Shown here: in pieces, positions 1 to 12,962 of the stretch
How the letters are laid out: each line of letters starts with the position of its first letter
Position numbering within the stretch: the stretch's first letter is position 1
From: Acanthornis magna
Taxonomy: Eukaryota > Chordata > Aves > Passeriformes > Acanthizidae
Assembly (NCBI GenBank): GCA_036785705.1
Contig: JAWUZG010000084.1
Location: 16,133,501 to 16,197,500 of the forward strand
Reading direction: 5' to 3'
DNA length: 64,000 bases
The notes under the pieces: model-generated
What the model was told of the DNA's origin: nothing
Databases searched by the model: none
Seen by the model: the letters and a program-made list of their open reading frames with translations, nothing else
Made by a program: the position numbers and the translations under genes

Positions 1-3000
1 TATGGGAACGGTAGGGAATTTGTGATGAATGATGGCATGAGACAGAACAAGAGAAATTTTTTCCACCAGGTTCTTTCTCCCAAAAGACAGTCTAAACCTG
101 AATCCAGTACCCAGTATCAAGAATTTATGGCTAGATTATATACAGGTTATGTTAAGCAGAAAACTGCAGGAGAATAAGAGGGAAAATATATGTCATAGTT
201 ACCTGAGGGAGGGGGAGGGAAATGAAGGAATTCAGAACATATTGTGGATTTTTGAGCTCTCCAGGCTCTCTGCTATTGGTACTACTGATAATAAAATACA
301 ATCAAACTCATTTTGAGATGGACAGTTTAATGCCTATAGAAATTCCTAAGTCTATCAATAACAAATAAGTCTTATACCAATTGCAGAAGATCTCATATTC
401 ATGCACAGAAAAAAAATTGCTTTGTCCTGTTGATAGCTACCTTTTTCTCTGCTCTAATCACCTTCATATTATACATGTAGTATTGGATTCATTCTGTCAG
501 TGCAAGTGAAATATTCCCCAATTACTGCATGTGTCACCAGGGCCAAGAATAATGGTACAACTTCTCTGATGGAGCTGAAAGGGTTTTGCAGAAACCTGCT
601 TGGCCAGCAAGTACTCATTCTCTATGGCTTACAAAGTTCCTTATGTAAAGATGCAGAATGATATTAAGCTAAGAAATTCAGACCGAACACTAAGAAAAAT
701 TTCCCATGATGATGATTCTGTTTAACTTCCTGAGAGAAATATGAAATATGTACAACTGGTCCAGATAAAAGATTGGTAAATGTGACCCAAGAACATCTGT
801 CCATCTCTCTGGTATTGAAAGACGATAAGATACCCTGTAGGGTCTTCATCTCTTATTTCTGTGATCACAAGAAACCAATGGAACAATGCTCCTAAAGCAT
901 TGTTCTTACACCCTAAGCTACTGCAAAGTGCTTTTTTGCTATCTGAATGAGCCCTTGGTGTCTGTGCTACCACACAGTAGTCCATTGTTGCAGTAAATGC
1001 CAAAGGATGTTAAGGCAGATTGAGGCAAAACAAGACAGGCAGCAGTAAAACTCAATATAAACCATGTCTGCCTGATTTGTTAAGCCCGTCCTGCTCAGGA
1101 GAGCTTCTGCAGCTCCCTCTCTGCTCAGGGCAGGCAGCGTAGCAAGAGAAACAAAAGCTGTGTGGTGGTGTAAGCACAGCCTGAGCGATAGTGAAAAGAA
1201 CATGTTATGGTGGAGAATGTCCACATCTTTTTCTGTCATGATTTTGGTAACTAAGCACTTGTTCAGCAGTGAGGAATCTTTTGGGGAGAATGAATGAACT
1301 CATCATGCCTGTTTATTTGTTGAAATTCCAGTGGAAATTGTCTGTGGGAGAAGAGCATAAGATATGAGAGTGGCGGTCTGCAAAGTTCAGGGAGAGATTA
1401 ATAAAGGGAGATGTTTTGGCAAGGAAACTACAAGAGAAGAGGTAAGAAACAGTAATATGTGTTGCTATTTTGGGAGGGTCACTTGGTGTGAAATGAAAAG
1501 CGGGTGCTACTGCAAGCCCAGATGACATCTGCAGTGGGCATTTCTGTTCCTCCTATGACAGGGAAATTCTTATTGTGGGCATGTAACCAAGCAAGCTAAG
1601 GTTGCTATCATCGTGGTCTAGAATCTCATAAATTTGGAGATACAAACATTCTAGAATGTATTATCATTTCAGGCTTAGTTACAAAATCTGGAGTTTATTT
1701 AATTTTATTTTTGTAATAGACCTTGTCTGAGTTTAGAATTGGCAAGGAAGGAAATCCCTTTTAGCAAATTTTTGTATCTTCTTTTTCTGAGGATTGGATA
1801 GAATTCTGTCACCCTCACCCTCGTACCTATTAGCACATCTTGGGAAATTTTTCTCATAAAGTCTGCTCTCCCTATTCTGCTTTTCCATTTCCTTGATGTA
1901 TTATTTTACCCCTTTATTCCCGTGAGTAATGTCTGCAAGGAAGTCAAGGGCTGCTATAATTAATTTTTAATTTTCTGTGCCATGTATCTAATCAGATCTT
2001 AGCTACCTTAAGGTATCTTGTTTACTGTGTCACAATTTTCTAATAGGTTACAGTTATGTAAATGACAACACATGACTTGTTTAATCTGGCTTGATTTCTT
2101 CCTCCCAGATCAGTTTAGAATAATAGAACTAAGCTGTTCATTTTGCATCCACTAGATGCCTCATGGTAACCTAACACCAGGACTTTTTTAATTTGAAATT
2201 CATTGCTGTGTCAAGCAGAAAGATGCTTTTATTTAACACAGGGAAACAATTGGATGCCTGAGGCACCTGTGTTCTATTTTCTCATCTGTCATTAATTCAC
2301 TATGTGTCTTAAGCAGTTCACTGAGACCAAGCTGTTTACATTCACTCAGCTAAATGTACCAGAATTAACAGCATGATTTTACAATTTTTTCGTGTATCAA
2401 AAAAATACACTTCAACATTAAGTGGTTTCATGTGAATTTAAATCTTAAGTTTTCATAAATTTGAAAAGCTTAAAATGAGAATTATTTTTCCCTTGATTTC
2501 AACGTATGTTTCACAGATACAAAATATCCACATTATAGGCTGCTTTAAGAAATGCTTGGCTTTCTTAGGGGATTTAATACCTTCAGATAAAAATATTCTC
2601 TAGAATTAAAATATAGTAATATTCATGGAGAAGGAAAAAATTACAGAGTGTAGGAAAATGTTGGGAATTTGCAGGAAATAGTCACTGAGTTCTCTTTCTC
2701 TCTGTTTCATCTACCTGACTCCTACAAAACAAGGAACTCACATCCTGTTTCCTAATCCCTATGACTCTTATCAGCAATCAAGCTCATTGGTGATTTTCTA
2801 CTTAGCAATATTGAATGTTGCATCAAAACACCATGGATAATTTCAAGCCCATTCACTTCCCTATTATGCATTTCTCCCTTATTGGCATTTGACCAATCCT
2901 ATGAGCCTACAAATCAGCCCAAGTTACCGTTTTGTCTTTTTTTTTATTTTTTAAATGAAATCTAAAAATTTCTAAAACATATTTTTGGATCAGAGACTAG

Positions 3001-3784
3001 GCTTTGGACTGGGCTGAGACATTGGATAGTACATTCAGACTCTGCTTGCAACCTTATAGTCTGCATGCATTTGAAAATATTTTCTAAGCTCAGCTATATT
3101 TTAAATGAGGATAGTAAAAGTCAAGAATATCTTTAAAGCTTGGGTTCATTCTGCTGATGTTACAAAAATATGAAATAAAAACACCAAACTTGAATTACAC
3201 TTGTGTCAAGAGAAGTCAGTTACTAAGTGCTGATCATACAACCTGTGCTCTGGCTACCACAAACAGATGGGATTAAAAAGCCTCTATATATACCCCGAGG
3301 AACAGATGGATATGAGTACTCAGATCCCGTTTTCCCTGACCCATCAGCAATTTCTCATCTCCTACCATGAAATTAAGCTGACATGACCTTTTGGGTTTGA
3401 CCCACTCATCTGCAAGTCACTGTTTGTATGCTGTGTCTTGAAAATATTCTCTGGCATAGCAACAAGTGTTGCAAAGAAAGAAAAGTGTTTCCACAGGCAG
3501 GAATCTTTAAAGCACATTTCTCTATATTATGTAAGCCTTTTTATATTGTTATATCTCCAGATGGCGAGTTAAAATAGTCTACCAAAACCTGAAACAGTAA
3601 AAAATATTTGTAACTTTTATTTAATTTTTCATTTACTCTTTTTGTAAAATTTTTTACTTCTTTGACCTGGTTTATCAAGCCTCCAAGTCCATATAATTTA
3701 TTTACAAGGTTAGATTGTCCAAGACTAATACAGATATGTCAGATGTAGCTCCAGTGAAATGACTATGAGAATCTGTTACATAAA
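1..3784. other. AT-rich non-coding stretch, no gene seen
   Basis: No open frame of convincing length, no recognisable repeat and no RNA gene was seen. A slightly GC-richer patch lies near 1070-1180. It could be an old repeat, but nothing in it is diagnostic. Confidence 0.6.
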
Positions 3785-3840
3785 ATTATATATATATATA
3801 TCACATATATATATGTATAATATACATATAAAATAAATAA
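3785..3840. repeat. TA-rich imperfect microsatellite
   Basis: Runs of alternating T and A are interrupted by CACATATATATATG and TATACATATA units, passing into an AAATAAATAA tail. This is a degenerate (TA)n/(TACA)n simple repeat that can self-pair along most of its length. Confidence 0.9.
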
Positions 3841-5828
3841 TAGATTTTCTTCTTAATCAAACCTTGTCCAAAATCCTAACTATGGAATTCTCATTTTATT
3901 TTGTATCTATTTCTATTGTATCTGCCACTCCAGGTCTGATTTTAGTTATAATGAGGAGAGAATATATAATTTTATTCTGCCTGTGGACTTTAGAATAGGT
4001 GCCTCAAAACCACAAACTACTTCTTGTCCACTGCCCATTATATTCCTTATTTCATCAAGAATCCCTTCAAGAATAGTTCTTGTCTTTTTTTCAAAGAATA
4101 TGTCTTTTAAGTCATCAGTACAGGTATTTCTGTTGATTTTTTTTCTAAAGTTAATATTTCTCCACTTCTTGGTTTCTCTTTTCCCAAAACCTCTTTAGTC
4201 TGAATTTGTTAATCCTTCTGGGACCATAGTGTTTGAAATATTTCCAAATCGTTCTTAATGCAATGGTATTGCTTACATCTTCATTCATTGTTTCCTGTTT
4301 CCAAAACCCAAATCTCCAAAAATTCCATTAACCATAAAGCTTACTTCATATATTCATGCCTAATAATTCCTTTGAAAACCAGAATTGATCAATTAAAACC
4401 CAGCAATTTTAACAAAGATCAAATAAATTAGCGTGTTCAGTCTTTGAATATTTAATTATGTGTAGGCATCTTTGCGGTTTTTGTTAATTTCAGTGTAGAC
4501 TGCGATAGCACTTCATGTACTTGTTACGCAAATAATTTCTCTTTGAATTGGAGAACGAGTCTATTAGTCTGCTTCATTATGCAATCTGAAGAGCATGAAA
4601 AAGAAACTTCTGAAAAACATAAACAAAGAGTCATGATTATATACTAATGATACATTCCAATATGCCGTGTCAGAAAAAAGGCAATTACATCCTGAAGTTA
4701 TGTATGTGTAAACTGGAGAAATATCATGGCTGAGCACACACCATTCCCACTCAGGATTTCATAACTTCCATAGCGCCTTTCCAACATCAGATGTGCATCG
4801 CCAAGGTAAGCTTTATTGGCTTTTCATACTTTTCAAATGACCCTTCAAAACTTATTTTCTTCAAGTACATTCCATCTTTCATAACAAAGGGAGACTTCTG
4901 TTGTGACTTTTCTTTTTTCCCCTTCTTCTGGTATATAAGCTAGATGATTGCTTCTGATTTAACCTTGACTGACCTTTAGTGTTACCTGCACTCAGCTGGC
5001 AACGTACAAGTTAACCAGTCAAGCACTCGAGACGTGACCTAAACGTCAGCATACAACGGAGTTATCTATTTTTGCCTTTTGGTGGGTAAAATTAGAGCAA
5101 TAACTCTTTTGCTTCTAAGAAACTTAGACAAAGATTTGGGAGGATTTTTTGTCCTTGGCTACAGTCCACGTAAAGTTAGTCATCAATCTTTAAGGAGTAG
5201 CACCAGGTATTTTATAATAGTATGCTGACAACATTTACCAGCTAATTCAAAATGTTTAGACATTCTACAGTGACTTGCTGTATTCTGTAATACACTGTTG
5301 AAACCGAATTTCAGGTAAAATATTGTGTAAAGAAAATATGTTGCCTTCTAACTTTGTGAGTGAAAGCTCAGGGCTCTAACTGTGCCACACATGTAGTCTG
5401 GAAAAGGTATGGAAAACCAACCCAAAAACTCGTGGCATCACTATTGAATGACTGATTCTCCTTTTATATTCCTAGTGTGTTCATATTTTGAGTGAATCTG
5501 AAATAAAAACACTGTTTCTCAGTACTGCTATCTCTGATTGGCTGAGACCATCAGGTTTATTTCCTAATTGAAAATAAACCTGAAGGACACATTCTGGCTG
5601 ATACAGCATGGAGTCAGATAAGGACAAGATCAGAGTCAGTAGTTAAGCAACAGCAAAGAAACATGAAGTTTCTCTGGAAATCTTCAGCAAATTTGTATCA
5701 ATTGTCCCTGACTTAAACTTCCTTAACCAGGAAGTTTCACATCTTTATATGAGGATACTGATATAAAACAAAAACCACAAACAAACAAAAACCAAAAGAA
5801 TTTTGTATGTGTCAATAAGGCTCTGTAG
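3841..5828. other. AT-rich non-coding stretch, no gene seen
   Basis: All frames are closed apart from chance short ones. A small open segment flanked by CAG and GTAAGC near 4755-4806 was considered as an exon and not accepted. A TATATAA match lies near 4932 with no transcript to attach to it. Confidence 0.55.
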
Positions 5829-5876
5829 CTCTCACATGAGTTTGTGAAAGGCATGATATATATATATATGTGAGAG
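5829..5876. repeat. Inverted repeat with TA-rich loop
   Basis: CTCTCACAT at 5829-5837 is the exact reverse complement of ATGTGAGAG at 5868-5876. The 30-base interval includes a TA run that could extend strand slippage. The sequence can form a hairpin or cruciform. No role is apparent. Confidence 0.75.
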
Positions 5877-8183
5877 TCCTAGGAAATGCCAGATTATTGC
5901 TGTCCACTTTATAGTTTTCTTTACCACACAGTTAACCACTAGTGTTTTTACTTTATAGACTTGGTTTGTTATTCTTCTACACTGATTATGTACCGTATAA
6001 ACTGCAGGAGGAAATGATCTTTGATAGATGATTGCAATCAGGATGATAATATATAATTTTGATTAACCAAGGGAGTTTGATTAATTTTGATGTTAGAATT
6101 AGAATAATCCTATGCTGGAAGAAAGAGCTTCTTTCTGTCATTCAAAAGGAGTAATAACATAGAAGATTGTTTATTTACAATTCATGCAAGTACTGAGCTG
6201 CAGCTTTCCTAAATTTTGTTGGGAAAAGGTAAACAGGACAATGTTGTAAAGAAAATTCAATATCAGTGATATATTTACAAGAATATACACATCGTATGCA
6301 TTCTCTCTTGCCTGAGATCTCTGGAATAACCCTCATTTATTTGTGTGTTTCATTTCTTAAAATATTAAAGTGGCTATTATGTTCAGTATCTTTCTTTCTG
6401 CCTTTTTCCCCTGTGTTTCCTATGGTGTCATTCCCACGAAAGTCACACTAAGTGCAGCACTGTGTGTTGTCCTCTTTATGGTCTTTTATATACTGTATGT
6501 ATCCATGAGAGTCTGTTTTAACTGAAAGTCAGTTCTCTGTATTCATTTTTGTAGATTTTCCTAAAATTTCCTTGGAATTGTTAAGGGTCGTATTACGTAT
6601 TTATTTGATTAACCTTTTTTTTTTTTTTTTGCATAATTCCATAATATGATCTTTCTACTTTAACAAATAAGATTGCTACAAGTAGCATGAAAGACCAGGA
6701 GAAACAGTATTGGGTAATACACACTGCACTATGATCAAAAAGATTAAGGAAAGGAGTCCATAAAATTATGATGGCCTGCTGGCTATCATTAAAATCAAAA
6801 CATGACCCTTGCATTCCTATTAATTTGAGAACAACTAGTAGAATAAGTGGTTATTCAAATAAGACAGCAGGTGTACCCAGTTTTGGAGCGGACACAGATT
6901 GTGATGGAGTAAAGGACTACAATTTTAATTGCAGTATGTGTTAAACTCACATTATGGATTGCATTTGTTTCTCCTGTATTCTCCTGAATTAATTCTGTGA
7001 CAATAATTAACTTTATGTGAAAGATCAATATGCCAGTGTCAAGCAGAATCACATCCACTGTGACAGAAAGACACTTATAATGCATTTCATTCTGTTTTAT
7101 TGATTTAGTTGGTGTTTTCTACTGTAAATTTAAGCAGAACTGCCAGGGTTACAGAGACTAGGAGAAGTGATAAAGATACCTTTCAATCACTTTCTGTGCA
7201 TGCCTGGATGGATTCAAGACACAGAGCATATGCTCTAAACCAGATAGACACAAAGTCTATTATAAAACCACAACCTAATGCTCCCTTCTGGCCTCAGTGT
7301 TTGGTCTGGCATGTAGACATTCTCATCTCTATTACACATAGCTAGGAAAAGTGCGCTGAGAATCTGTTATGGTAATATCACCATTTGCAATTGCAGTTCA
7401 TTGGAACACTGCGAAATGTTATGCGTTAAGGTTAGCATACAGTGATAAACAGAAACATGTTCTCAGTGCTAGTGCTCCGCACACAGCCAAAGAACACTGA
7501 AGGTTAAATACAAGTTGAACACAGACATGAGATATGAAATGCATTACAAGTTTTATTACTACTGTAATAACAGCGAGGAACATTCCAGTTATAATGGATA
7601 AGAAACACTTCAAACAGTTGAGAAGATGCTCCTAGGGATAAATTTTAAATTAATTTGCTCATAGCTTTTGGCTGCAACACCTGCATGTAAATACAGAGGC
7701 TTGCAGCAAAAAAAAAAAAAAAGTCTGTGTTAGAAAAATTTAAAACATAAGTAGTAAATTGTTATTATGAATTCTTAAGCATTCTTTTGAATGCCTTTTT
7801 GTGGCTCATTTTGAGGCTTGCTTACCTTCCTGCCTGCCCTGGGGTGCATGATATGAGGATGGCTATAGCCAACAATCCCCGCGGAAATAAGAAGCTCCAA
7901 ATTCCAAGGTCTCAGTCAATGCATTCACTCCTCAGAGCTCTGTGAACGCTCAGAGGTCCTTTTTAGTATAAGCAAACAACACAGAACTCTGGGCTGATGA
8001 ACACAGCATACAGATAAACCACAGAGCAATTTTCTAATTTAGATGCAAGAAAAAGCGTCACATTTTTGTTCCAGTTTAAAAAAAAAGTTCTGCAGGTAAC
8101 TCTTTATGGTTTGTAAAAATGAAAGGATATTTGGACCAGATTACATTAATTTAAAATGCTAAAAACAGAAGCTTAGAGACTGT
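5877..8183. other. AT-rich non-coding stretch with T and A homopolymers
   Basis: It contains a T homopolymer near 6614-6630 and an A homopolymer near 7708-7722. No LINE or gene 3' end could be recognised next to either. A slightly GC-richer patch near 7830-8030 is not assignable. Confidence 0.55.
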
Positions 8184-8236
8184 GCAAACTAGAATAGTTT
8201 AAATGCTTCTTAATAGCAAACTAGAATAGTTTAAAT
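8184..8236. repeat. 32-bp tandem duplication
   Basis: The 21-base string GCAAACTAGAATAGTTTAAAT (reading 8184-8204) recurs exactly at 8216-8236, so the period is 32 bp with one full and one partial copy. The perfect identity suggests a recent slippage event in otherwise unique DNA. Confidence 0.9.
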
Positions 8237-8468
8237 CCTTCACAAGCCAGTATACCTACACATATTCTGAAACTGAAAAATCACTCTCTTAGCTCCTTTA
8301 GAATCAAATCAATAAAGTTTATCAGGAAGTTAAAAGAGAACTGACTTAAGACACTTATCACCCAGTATTAACCATACAATGAAGTTGAACAACATTTCTC
8401 TAAAATTTAGCCTGTAATAGCATGAATTTTGAAGGAAAAGAGAAACAAAACAAAATAAAGCAAACCAG

Positions 8469-8525
8469 GCTTTCTTTTTTCCCCTTTTTTCTTTCCTTTT
8501 TTTTTTAAATTTTTTTTTTTTTTAA
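8469..8525. repeat. Pyrimidine/T-rich low-complexity tract
   Basis: This is a nearly pure C/T tract (CTTTCTTTTTTCCCC followed by long T runs, interrupted by short A runs). It is followed by A/C-rich DNA to about 8600. It is simple sequence with no adjoining retroelement that I can name. Confidence 0.85.
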
Positions 8526-8599
8526 GAAACCCCCAAATTATCATACAAACAAAAAAAACCCTCAAGTGAACCCACAAAAAAGCCCTCAGGGAACACCTA

Positions 8600-10523
8600 T
8601 ATTGCTATTACTTAAAATAGAAGTGTAATTTTTTTATAATTTAACTCTCAGTACCCTATCCCAGATATAAGCATAGTTTAGGTATGGAATCTAAGAACAT
8701 TGTGACTATTCTGTTTCTCTACAACTGCTTATTCATATAAATTGCAAACCACCCCAAACCACCATGTTACCTGCATTTTCTGCACATTCTGTTATAGCAG
8801 GAACTGAAAGCTGCTTTGGAAAGAAAATTTTCTACTGTTTGAAGAAGTTTGCACATTTGACTTTCTTTTATCTGAATGCTATCAGCATATCACATCTCTG
8901 AGAAGCCAAAAAACCTCATATAAAAATGTTAAGAGAAAGGATGGTTTGGAGGTTTTTTAATAAAACAACACATCTAACCAGATTCAAGTTACCAAATTTC
9001 AAAGCAAGAGTATGTTCATTTATTCTTTTGTACTTGTTCAACAGAGTTCTAAACTTCCATTTTTCTGTTGTGAATTTGAATATTTTGAAGGAAGGAAAAC
9101 TCTTTTCATATGATATGGCACAAAAAAGGTCTAACCTCCCTTTGCTAATGCAGTGAGCTGCCTTGAAATGTCCAGAAGTCAATACAATTGAGAGATTCCT
9201 CCTAGACCTATAAACTACCCTTAGAGCACAGAACACTTTTCTTCTAAGAATGCCCAAATGAGTTATAAAGGAATACTTTATTTTTATGTTCTCATGGACC
9301 ATTAAATCTTTTTTAAAGCAATATTATTTTGAATCAGTAAGTTTTGAATGTATGAAAGTACAATAAGCTGCAGTTTGTTCTGAAAAATGCATTTATTATT
9401 CAAATATGTCTTTCTTCATTATTCATTCACTAAACAGTATTAACCTTGGTCTTAAAATTGTGGACTATGCTTCTACAATTTATTCAGGCAAATAGACCTT
9501 ACAGGTTCTGGATGCAGTGTTCGACACAATTTATCCATGCAGGCATTCTTATTAGACTCTTGTCACGTAATACAGTGCTGGTGAGCTTTTCTCCTTTTGC
9601 TCCATTTTTTATCACAGTTTCTGAAATGACCGTATTGTTGCGCTGTTGTCTGTGAGAGACCACAAATGCAAACTCTGTTTTGGGTCTAAACATTTCAGAA
9701 GAAATAATTGCAGTGGAAATGATTTCAGTACAGATTTACTTTTTTGAGAAAACCATTGTGTTTTTAAATCTGTTACTCTTAGACAACAATGAGCTGTTCC
9801 TGTCTTCAGGATCCTGCAGCACTGAGAAATCAGAATCAATGTGTTCCACCCAGCAGTAAAACCTTCTTTGTACAATAGCATAATTTTGTCACCATGAACG
9901 TTTTCTGCCCTGGCTGAATTCAGAACTGAAAATGAGCTGTAATGACCAAAATTTTCTTCTCATACATAGACAAGGTACTTGCAATCATCTGAAAGAGCTT
10001 CTTACAGTAATGGCTTAAAGGTGTTATAGTACTGGCTAAAATATTATGACATGAGACAGGCAAGAGAGTTTAAACTCTAAAAAGATTTATTTGAGAAAGC
10101 ACAGAAGAAGTAAGTGTTATCATTTCTTACATGTGCTGAACCAAGGGAAAGAGTTTTAGTTAGAGCCTTGCTCAGGATGACAATTTATGCTGTAAGCTAA
10201 AATTTGTGCCAGAATTGGATGTGCAACCAGTACTCTCAAGGTCTCATTTTGACATTTAAACCTCAAGGAAAACCTTTGTTTTATTCTATATTATGCTAGA
10301 AGGATTTTATTTACTGGAAGCAAAACCTTAGCCTCCTGTTAAGGCCTGGGGCAGCTAGTGTGGTTTCACATTATGGAAGAGCAGTAGGATTTTTTCATCT
10401 GTGCAAAAAGGTGCACACATTTTCCTTTGTATCCCAGAAATACAGTGCAGACTCCTCATGGTATTACACTTCAGTTATAGCAAGGGTGGTCTGGGAAGGA
10501 ATCGTGAGCATAATTTGTGGCGT
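8600..10523. other. AT-rich non-coding stretch, no gene seen
   Basis: Open frames overlap on both strands between 8916 and 9302 (up to 128 codons on the minus strand). They carry no recognisable motif and are compatible with chance. Nothing else was seen up to the LTR fragment. Confidence 0.5.
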
Positions 10524-10735
10524 TGCTGTGGTTGGTTGACCACAGCCAGGATCGAAGCATCAAACAATCCCTTCCCCCCAGCAGGATGGGGAAGAGAACT
10601 GTAAGACCAAATGTGAGCCAAAAAATTGTGGTTCAAGATAAAGGTGTTTTAATAAATAAAGGAAAGTGACAAAATGCAAGTGATGCAAAGGCATCACTCA
10701 CCACCTTCCACAAGTCGGCCCATGTCCAGCCAGCC
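10524..10735 (-). mobile_element. Avian ERV LTR fragment (3' part of LTR, ERVL-type probable)
   Basis: Landmarks seen on the + strand, in order: TGCTGTGGTTGG (the reversed LTR terminus), CCCCCCAGCAGGATGGGGA, GTTCAAGATAAAGGTGTTTT, then TCACTCACCACCTTCCACAAG. They follow the order of a very common bird LTR read in reverse, so the element lies on the minus strand. The middle aligns by eye with the second copy at about 38295-38405. Only the R/U5-like half is kept and the U3 promoter half is missing. No gag, pol or env sequence was recognised next to it. The family name and class are from memory. The end near 10524 looks natural and the other end is a truncation. Confidence 0.7.
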
Positions 10736-10833
10736 TCAATGAAATGGATATTTTAAAAAGATTAGCCCCTATTTTTCTTCTCTAAAGATGGAAAATAGAG
10801 ATCAACTGCCACTAACAAGCTCTTACACCTTCC

Positions 10834-10960
10834 TTGTTTTTTTGGGGTTTTTTGTTTGTTTGTTTGTTTTTTGCTTGGGTTTTTTGGTGGGGTTTTTTGT
10901 GGTTTTTTTTTTGTGGTGTTGTTGTTCTGTTCTTTTTTTATTACTATTATTATTATTTTC
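10834..10960. repeat. G/T-rich low-complexity tract ending in (TTA)n
   Basis: About 100 bases are composed almost only of T and G (TTTGTTTGTTTG, TTTTTTGGTGGGG and similar units). They are followed by an ATTACTATTATTATTATT trinucleotide run. Frames open through it on both strands only because stop codons are scarce in such sequence. Confidence 0.92.
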
Positions 10961-11752
10961 ATCTGCCTCTCTACTCCAACTCCAAAGGACTTATGTTAGT
11001 AAAATAAAAATCTGGCCTTATAAACTTCTTATTCAGTTTTGCAGATCATGAGGTTTGAGCTGTTCAGACAATGTCAGCAAATGTTCTTAATATTTATTTT
11101 ACCCAGTGTGAACTGACCCTGAACTGAATGTTTGTCACTAAGAAATAGAAAGTTATAATGAGTTTATTATCATTGTTATCTTTTTATTGGGGGGAACTTG
11201 CTTTCATACACATGCATGAGAATGCTTTGCAACATAATAACTCAGAATGCGCAGGAGGCGTCAGTTGCTCTTCTATTGGTTGCTGTCATGTGAAATACTT
11301 TATTTTAGGTCCTTCTTAAGTGCAGGGAAAGTTGTAGCTGAAAGAGACTTTGGTTTTTGCCATCTAGGACTACTTCACCTTGTTAGTTGAGCCACTTGAC
11401 ACAGGAGGCCTGAACATATTTACAGAGATCATAAAATTTAAGTAACCCTTCTTGGGGGTGTTTATTATTCTAGATTACTGATATCTAACTTAGCCTGAGA
11501 CTTTAAATAAGTTACTTTTTCATTGTTCATTTTCTAAAAGACTGTAAAAACCACATATACTTGAGTTTCTTGACAGATGTCTACCTCAGGCATGGAGGTT
11601 TTTATGTTCTAATGCAATCAGTTTTAATTCATTTCCTGAAACAGTTGGGTGCATTTGAATTTTCTTGGCCTAAAACTCATAAGTGTGGCAATTTCACTTT
11701 CAAAATGTCAGTTATTATCTTTAAGTCATAATAACATAGCTGTCTGTATACA
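10961..11752. other. AT-rich non-coding stretch, no gene seen
   Basis: No repeat, RNA or gene signal was recognised here. Confidence 0.55.
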
Positions 11753-11884
11753 TTGGATTTAAAGATGCAAAAATGTTGTTTTATGCTTACAGCCCAAAAA
11801 CTCAGGCAAGAGCAGTTCTTGTTTCCACAGCTTTACCTTGCAGCTGTCTGTAAGTCTCCTTTTGTCTCTCAAAATTATGATGCA

Positions 11885-12350
11885 AGAGGCTCTTGCCAGG
11901 GAGTAGCAGAAGTGGCTGCTCCAGAAAGCAAACTGAGGCAGGAGCCAAGGATGAGAGACAGGGGAGAGGGGGCAGTGCCCTCCCAGGCGAGGAGTGCAAG
12001 CCCAGCGTGCCCCACAGGCAGGGCAGAGCAGGTGTGGGGATCAGCCAACAGCTCTGTGCTCAGAGGGCACAGCTGCAGGGATAGGCAAATCCGAGATCAG
12101 ACACAAGGCTGGGCACAGACACAGCTGTCCTGGGTGAGGAGAAGCCTCCAGAAGGGTCAAGGGCAGAGTTTAATGCAGCTCCCAAACAGGGCAGTATGGG
12201 GCAATGAAGACAAGGCTTCTAATAATTCTTTAGGTGGAAGCATCTCCCAAGGTCTCACAGCATCCTGTCAGCTTTTAGCCCAGGCTAAGGCCCAGAGGGA
12301 GGACAGATTGAAGGCTCTGCTGATGGAGGTAGAGCCCTGAGAGCTGTGAG
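11885..12350. other. GC-rich block of unknown origin
   Basis: Base composition rises sharply above the surroundings, with strings such as GGGGAGAGGGGGCAGTGCCC and CCCCACAGGCAGGGCAGAG. A 195-codon frame runs through it on the + strand (11753-12340), and a second + frame and a minus frame are open in parts of the same DNA. That is typical of GC-rich non-coding sequence rather than a gene. The predicted protein has no recognised domain. The block is most likely an old, GC-rich transposable-element insertion or a small exon-like or regulatory patch. I could match it to neither the CR1 nor the LTR landmarks seen elsewhere. Confidence 0.5.
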
Positions 12351-12962
12351 GCACCGTGAGTCTGAGAAAGTATAGAACTGGTGAAAGCTTCTCATCTGTT
12401 TAGGCAAATTTCAGGCTCGCTACAGTGTTAGAGTAGATTTGGGTGGCAGAAGATGGATGAGTGAAAGTTTGAGGTAAGTTAATGTGGCTTTCAGCAGCTA
12501 GCAGTGTTAGTAGTTCTTTACTTCTTGCACTTCAGCTATTCTGCTACATTGCTTGGTCTGGGCTATTTGCTTTCAGCCTGGGTTTAAATATGCAACTGTG
12601 AACAATTGAAGATTTTGTGCACTGAAAATGAGCAGCACCTGGTTATGCTGCATCATTTAGCAAAGCCATTTCTACTCAAAGATTACTTTAGTTGTAAACA
12701 CATGAAGAATTCATGAACGATGTGTTAAAAAAAAAATCTTCATGAAGACGTTATTCTGACAAGGCTCTGAGTGCAGTATCTAGTCCTTGCTTTCTTACAT
12801 ATAAAATTCTAACTTCAAAAGACTTAAGTTCTGTGGATATGGAGGTTGTTTACTTTTTCGTTTATAAGAATCAAAGTACTACTTTCTAAACAAAGCCTTC
12901 CAGTATGAAATAAAATGGGAACTGCATTTGGTCTAATATTCCATTTTTAATCTTTTCTTTTG

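Noticed and set aside
4755..4806. A 51-base open segment flanked by CAG and GTAAGC, as a possible exon
   Set aside because: It is short, the upstream pyrimidine tract is poor, and no partner exon or recognisable peptide was found.
8916..9302. Overlapping open frames on both strands, up to 128 codons
   Set aside because: No motif was recognised. A few frames of this length are expected by chance in 64 kb, and both strands are open at once.
10762..11051. Frames across the G/T-rich tract (K/N/T-rich on minus, F/L/V-rich on plus)
   Set aside because: The frames are open only because the simple sequence lacks stop codons.
11753..12340. A 195-codon open frame as a protein-coding gene
   Set aside because: It lies in GC-rich DNA where long frames arise freely. 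Other frames on both strands are open in the same place, and the product has no recognisable domain.
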